Origin: Spirochaetaceae bacterium
GTDB lineage: Bacteria > Spirochaetota > Spirochaetia > SZUA-6 > RPPD01
Assembly: GCA_003818675.1 (NCBI GenBank)
Contig: RPPD01000125.1
Coordinates: 1 to 6,805, forward strand
Reading direction: 5' to 3'
DNA: 6,805 nucleotides
Of the stretch, positions 5,911 through 6,805 are shown in pieces. The translations under genes were made by a program, and so were the position numbers. The stretch's first letter is position 1, and each line of letters opens with the position of its first letter. The notes beneath the pieces are model-generated. The model searched no databases. It saw only the letters and a list, made by a program, of their open reading frames with translations, and was not told the origin of the DNA.

Positions 5911-5924
5911 GGGAGGTTCTCTTT

Positions 5925-6805
5925 GTGAACCGCTTTTCCGCAATTTTAGCCGCTGTTTTTATCGTTTTTTTATCGATTTCTCCGTCAACTTTGCTGTCTG
6001 CCCAGCCTTTATTCCAGCCGTCAAATGAGGCAATACTCAAAATAGGGTGTCTTTTTGCCCTTACGGGGCCGCAGTCACTCACGGGTCAGGCTGAGGAGCA
6101 GGGAGCCAGGCTTCTAGCTGAAAAAATCAACAATTCCAACGGAATTTCCGGCATGCGGGTGGAACTGGTGACACGGGACACAAAAGGCCTGCCGGAACAG
6201 GCCCTGGCCATGGCCAAACAGCTCTTGGTGGATGAAGGGGTTGTGGCCATTATCGGACCATCTACTACTCCAGAGACCATGGCCATCAGGGATTTCTGCA
6301 CACGCAGCCAGGTTCTCCTGGTTTCAGGGGCCTCCGGTGAGCAAATCACCTCGCCCGTACTCTTCCCTGTCTTTCGAATCCCACCCTCGGACCGGCTCGC
6401 GGTCGCCAGGATCTTTTTTGACATGAAAGCCCGGGGAATAACCAGGATAGGCATATTGACGGCCAACTCGGCCTATGGCCAGGCCGGGAAAATCCTGCTT
6501 GAGAAGCTTGCACCTGATTTTGGCCTTAAAATTGCGGCCTCCGAGTCTTTTGACGCCAAATCCGGGGATTTTGTGGGTGTTCTGGAAATCATGTCCATGC
6601 TGGATGTCCAGGCCATTGTCAACTGGGCTTTTGACGTTTCCATCGGAATCATACCCAAAAACATGCGTGAACTGGGGATGAAACAGCTGTTGTACCAAAG
6701 CTCGGGCTACGCGGATCTTCTGGCGTCGAGCTCTTCGGATTCTGGAACAGAAGGGGTTCTTTTTCCTGCCGGGAGGCTGTTTGGCCAGATTATGGGAGCT
6801 TCAAA
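5925..6805 (+). CDS. Second LivK-type ABC transporter substrate-binding protein, paralogue of the preceding gene (3' end outside window)
   Basis: The open frame runs 293 codons from GTG 5925 to the right edge with no stop. The start is set by GGGAGG (5911-5916) 8 nt upstream and by the signal peptide that follows at once: one basic residue (Arg3), a hydrophobic core at 6-18, and a probable signal peptidase I site after LSA (residue 26). There is no lipobox cysteine, so unlike its neighbour it is predicted to be free in the periplasm. The mature part has LKIGCLFALTGP (38-49), GISGMRVELVTRD (73-85), AIIGPSTTPET (108-118) and VSGASGEQI, then ILTANSAYGQAG, KNMRELGMKQLLYQSSG and EGVLFPAGR. It matches the upstream protein block for block with almost no gaps, so the two arose by tandem duplication or share a recent ancestor. 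Cleft-lining residues differ, suggesting a changed ligand. Part of the C-terminal lobe is missing from the window. Confidence 0.9.
   Translation, partial: MNRFSAILAAVFIVFLSISPSTLLSAQPLFQPSNEAILKIGCLFALTGPQSLTGQAEEQGARLLAEKINNSNGISGMRVELVTRDTKGLPEQALAMAKQLLVDEGVVAIIGPSTTPETMAIRDFCTRSQVLLVSGASGEQITSPVLFPVFRIPPSDRLAVARIFFDMKARGITRIGILTANSAYGQAGKILLEKLAPDFGLKIAASESFDAKSGDFVGVLEIMSMLDVQAIVNWAFDVSIGIIPKNMRELGMKQLLYQSSGYADLLASSSSDSGTEGVLFPAGRLFGQIMGAS

Noticed and set aside
1..6805. CRISPR arrays, tRNA or rRNA genes, transposase genes
   Set aside because: No regularly spaced repeats with spacers, no tRNA-like cloverleaf or rRNA core sequence, and no transposase motifs were seen.

Overview
The window holds part of one co-oriented (+ strand) gene run of about 6.8 kb. 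Gene content points to a strictly anaerobic Gram-negative bacterium. It encodes a ferredoxin-dependent 2-oxoacid oxidoreductase, an arylacetate-CoA ligase, and a lipoprotein whose residue after the lipobox Cys is not Asp. My best guess is a Desulfobacterota-type sulfate reducer or syntroph, where ior-paaK-ACT-binding-protein clusters are common. That placement comes from remembered gene order and is not proven here.

Layout: (1) 1-305, the C-terminal end of a class I DAHP synthase (first step of the shikimate pathway), cut by the left edge. (2) 311-1936, iorA, starting 5 nt later. It is a full catalytic TPP subunit but stops before the usual C-terminal 2x[4Fe-4S] ferredoxin domain. (3) 1937-2161, a gene-free stretch made of short inverted and direct repeats, including a near-perfect palindromic hairpin. 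(4) 2162-2725, iorB. (5) 2812-4107, a paaK-type phenylacetate-CoA ligase. (6) 4117-4548, a tandem ACT-domain protein 9 nt after paaK. (7) 4549-4684, a spacer with a strong sigma70-like promoter. (8) 4685-5848, a LivK-type substrate-binding lipoprotein. (9) An intrinsic terminator at 5868-5910. (10) 5925 to the right edge, a second LivK-type binding protein, paralogous to the first, with a GTG start and a non-lipoprotein signal peptide.

How they may work together: IorAB interconverts aryl pyruvates (indolepyruvate, phenylpyruvate, 4-hydroxyphenylpyruvate) with arylacetyl-CoA, CO2 and reduced ferredoxin. PaaK interconverts arylacetyl-CoA with the free arylacetate. The pair can degrade aromatic amino acids, or run in reverse to make aryl pyruvates from arylacetates. 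Tight linkage to DAHP synthase, the committed step of de novo aromatic synthesis, favours a biosynthetic or salvage role with ACT-domain sensing. The two periplasmic binding proteins suggest dedicated uptake of aromatic amino acids, arylacetates or a related ligand. Direction and ligands are inferences.

The points most worth a second look are the missing IorA ferredoxin domain and the repeat mosaic at exactly that junction, the aro-ior linkage, and the terminator separating two differently anchored binding-protein paralogues.
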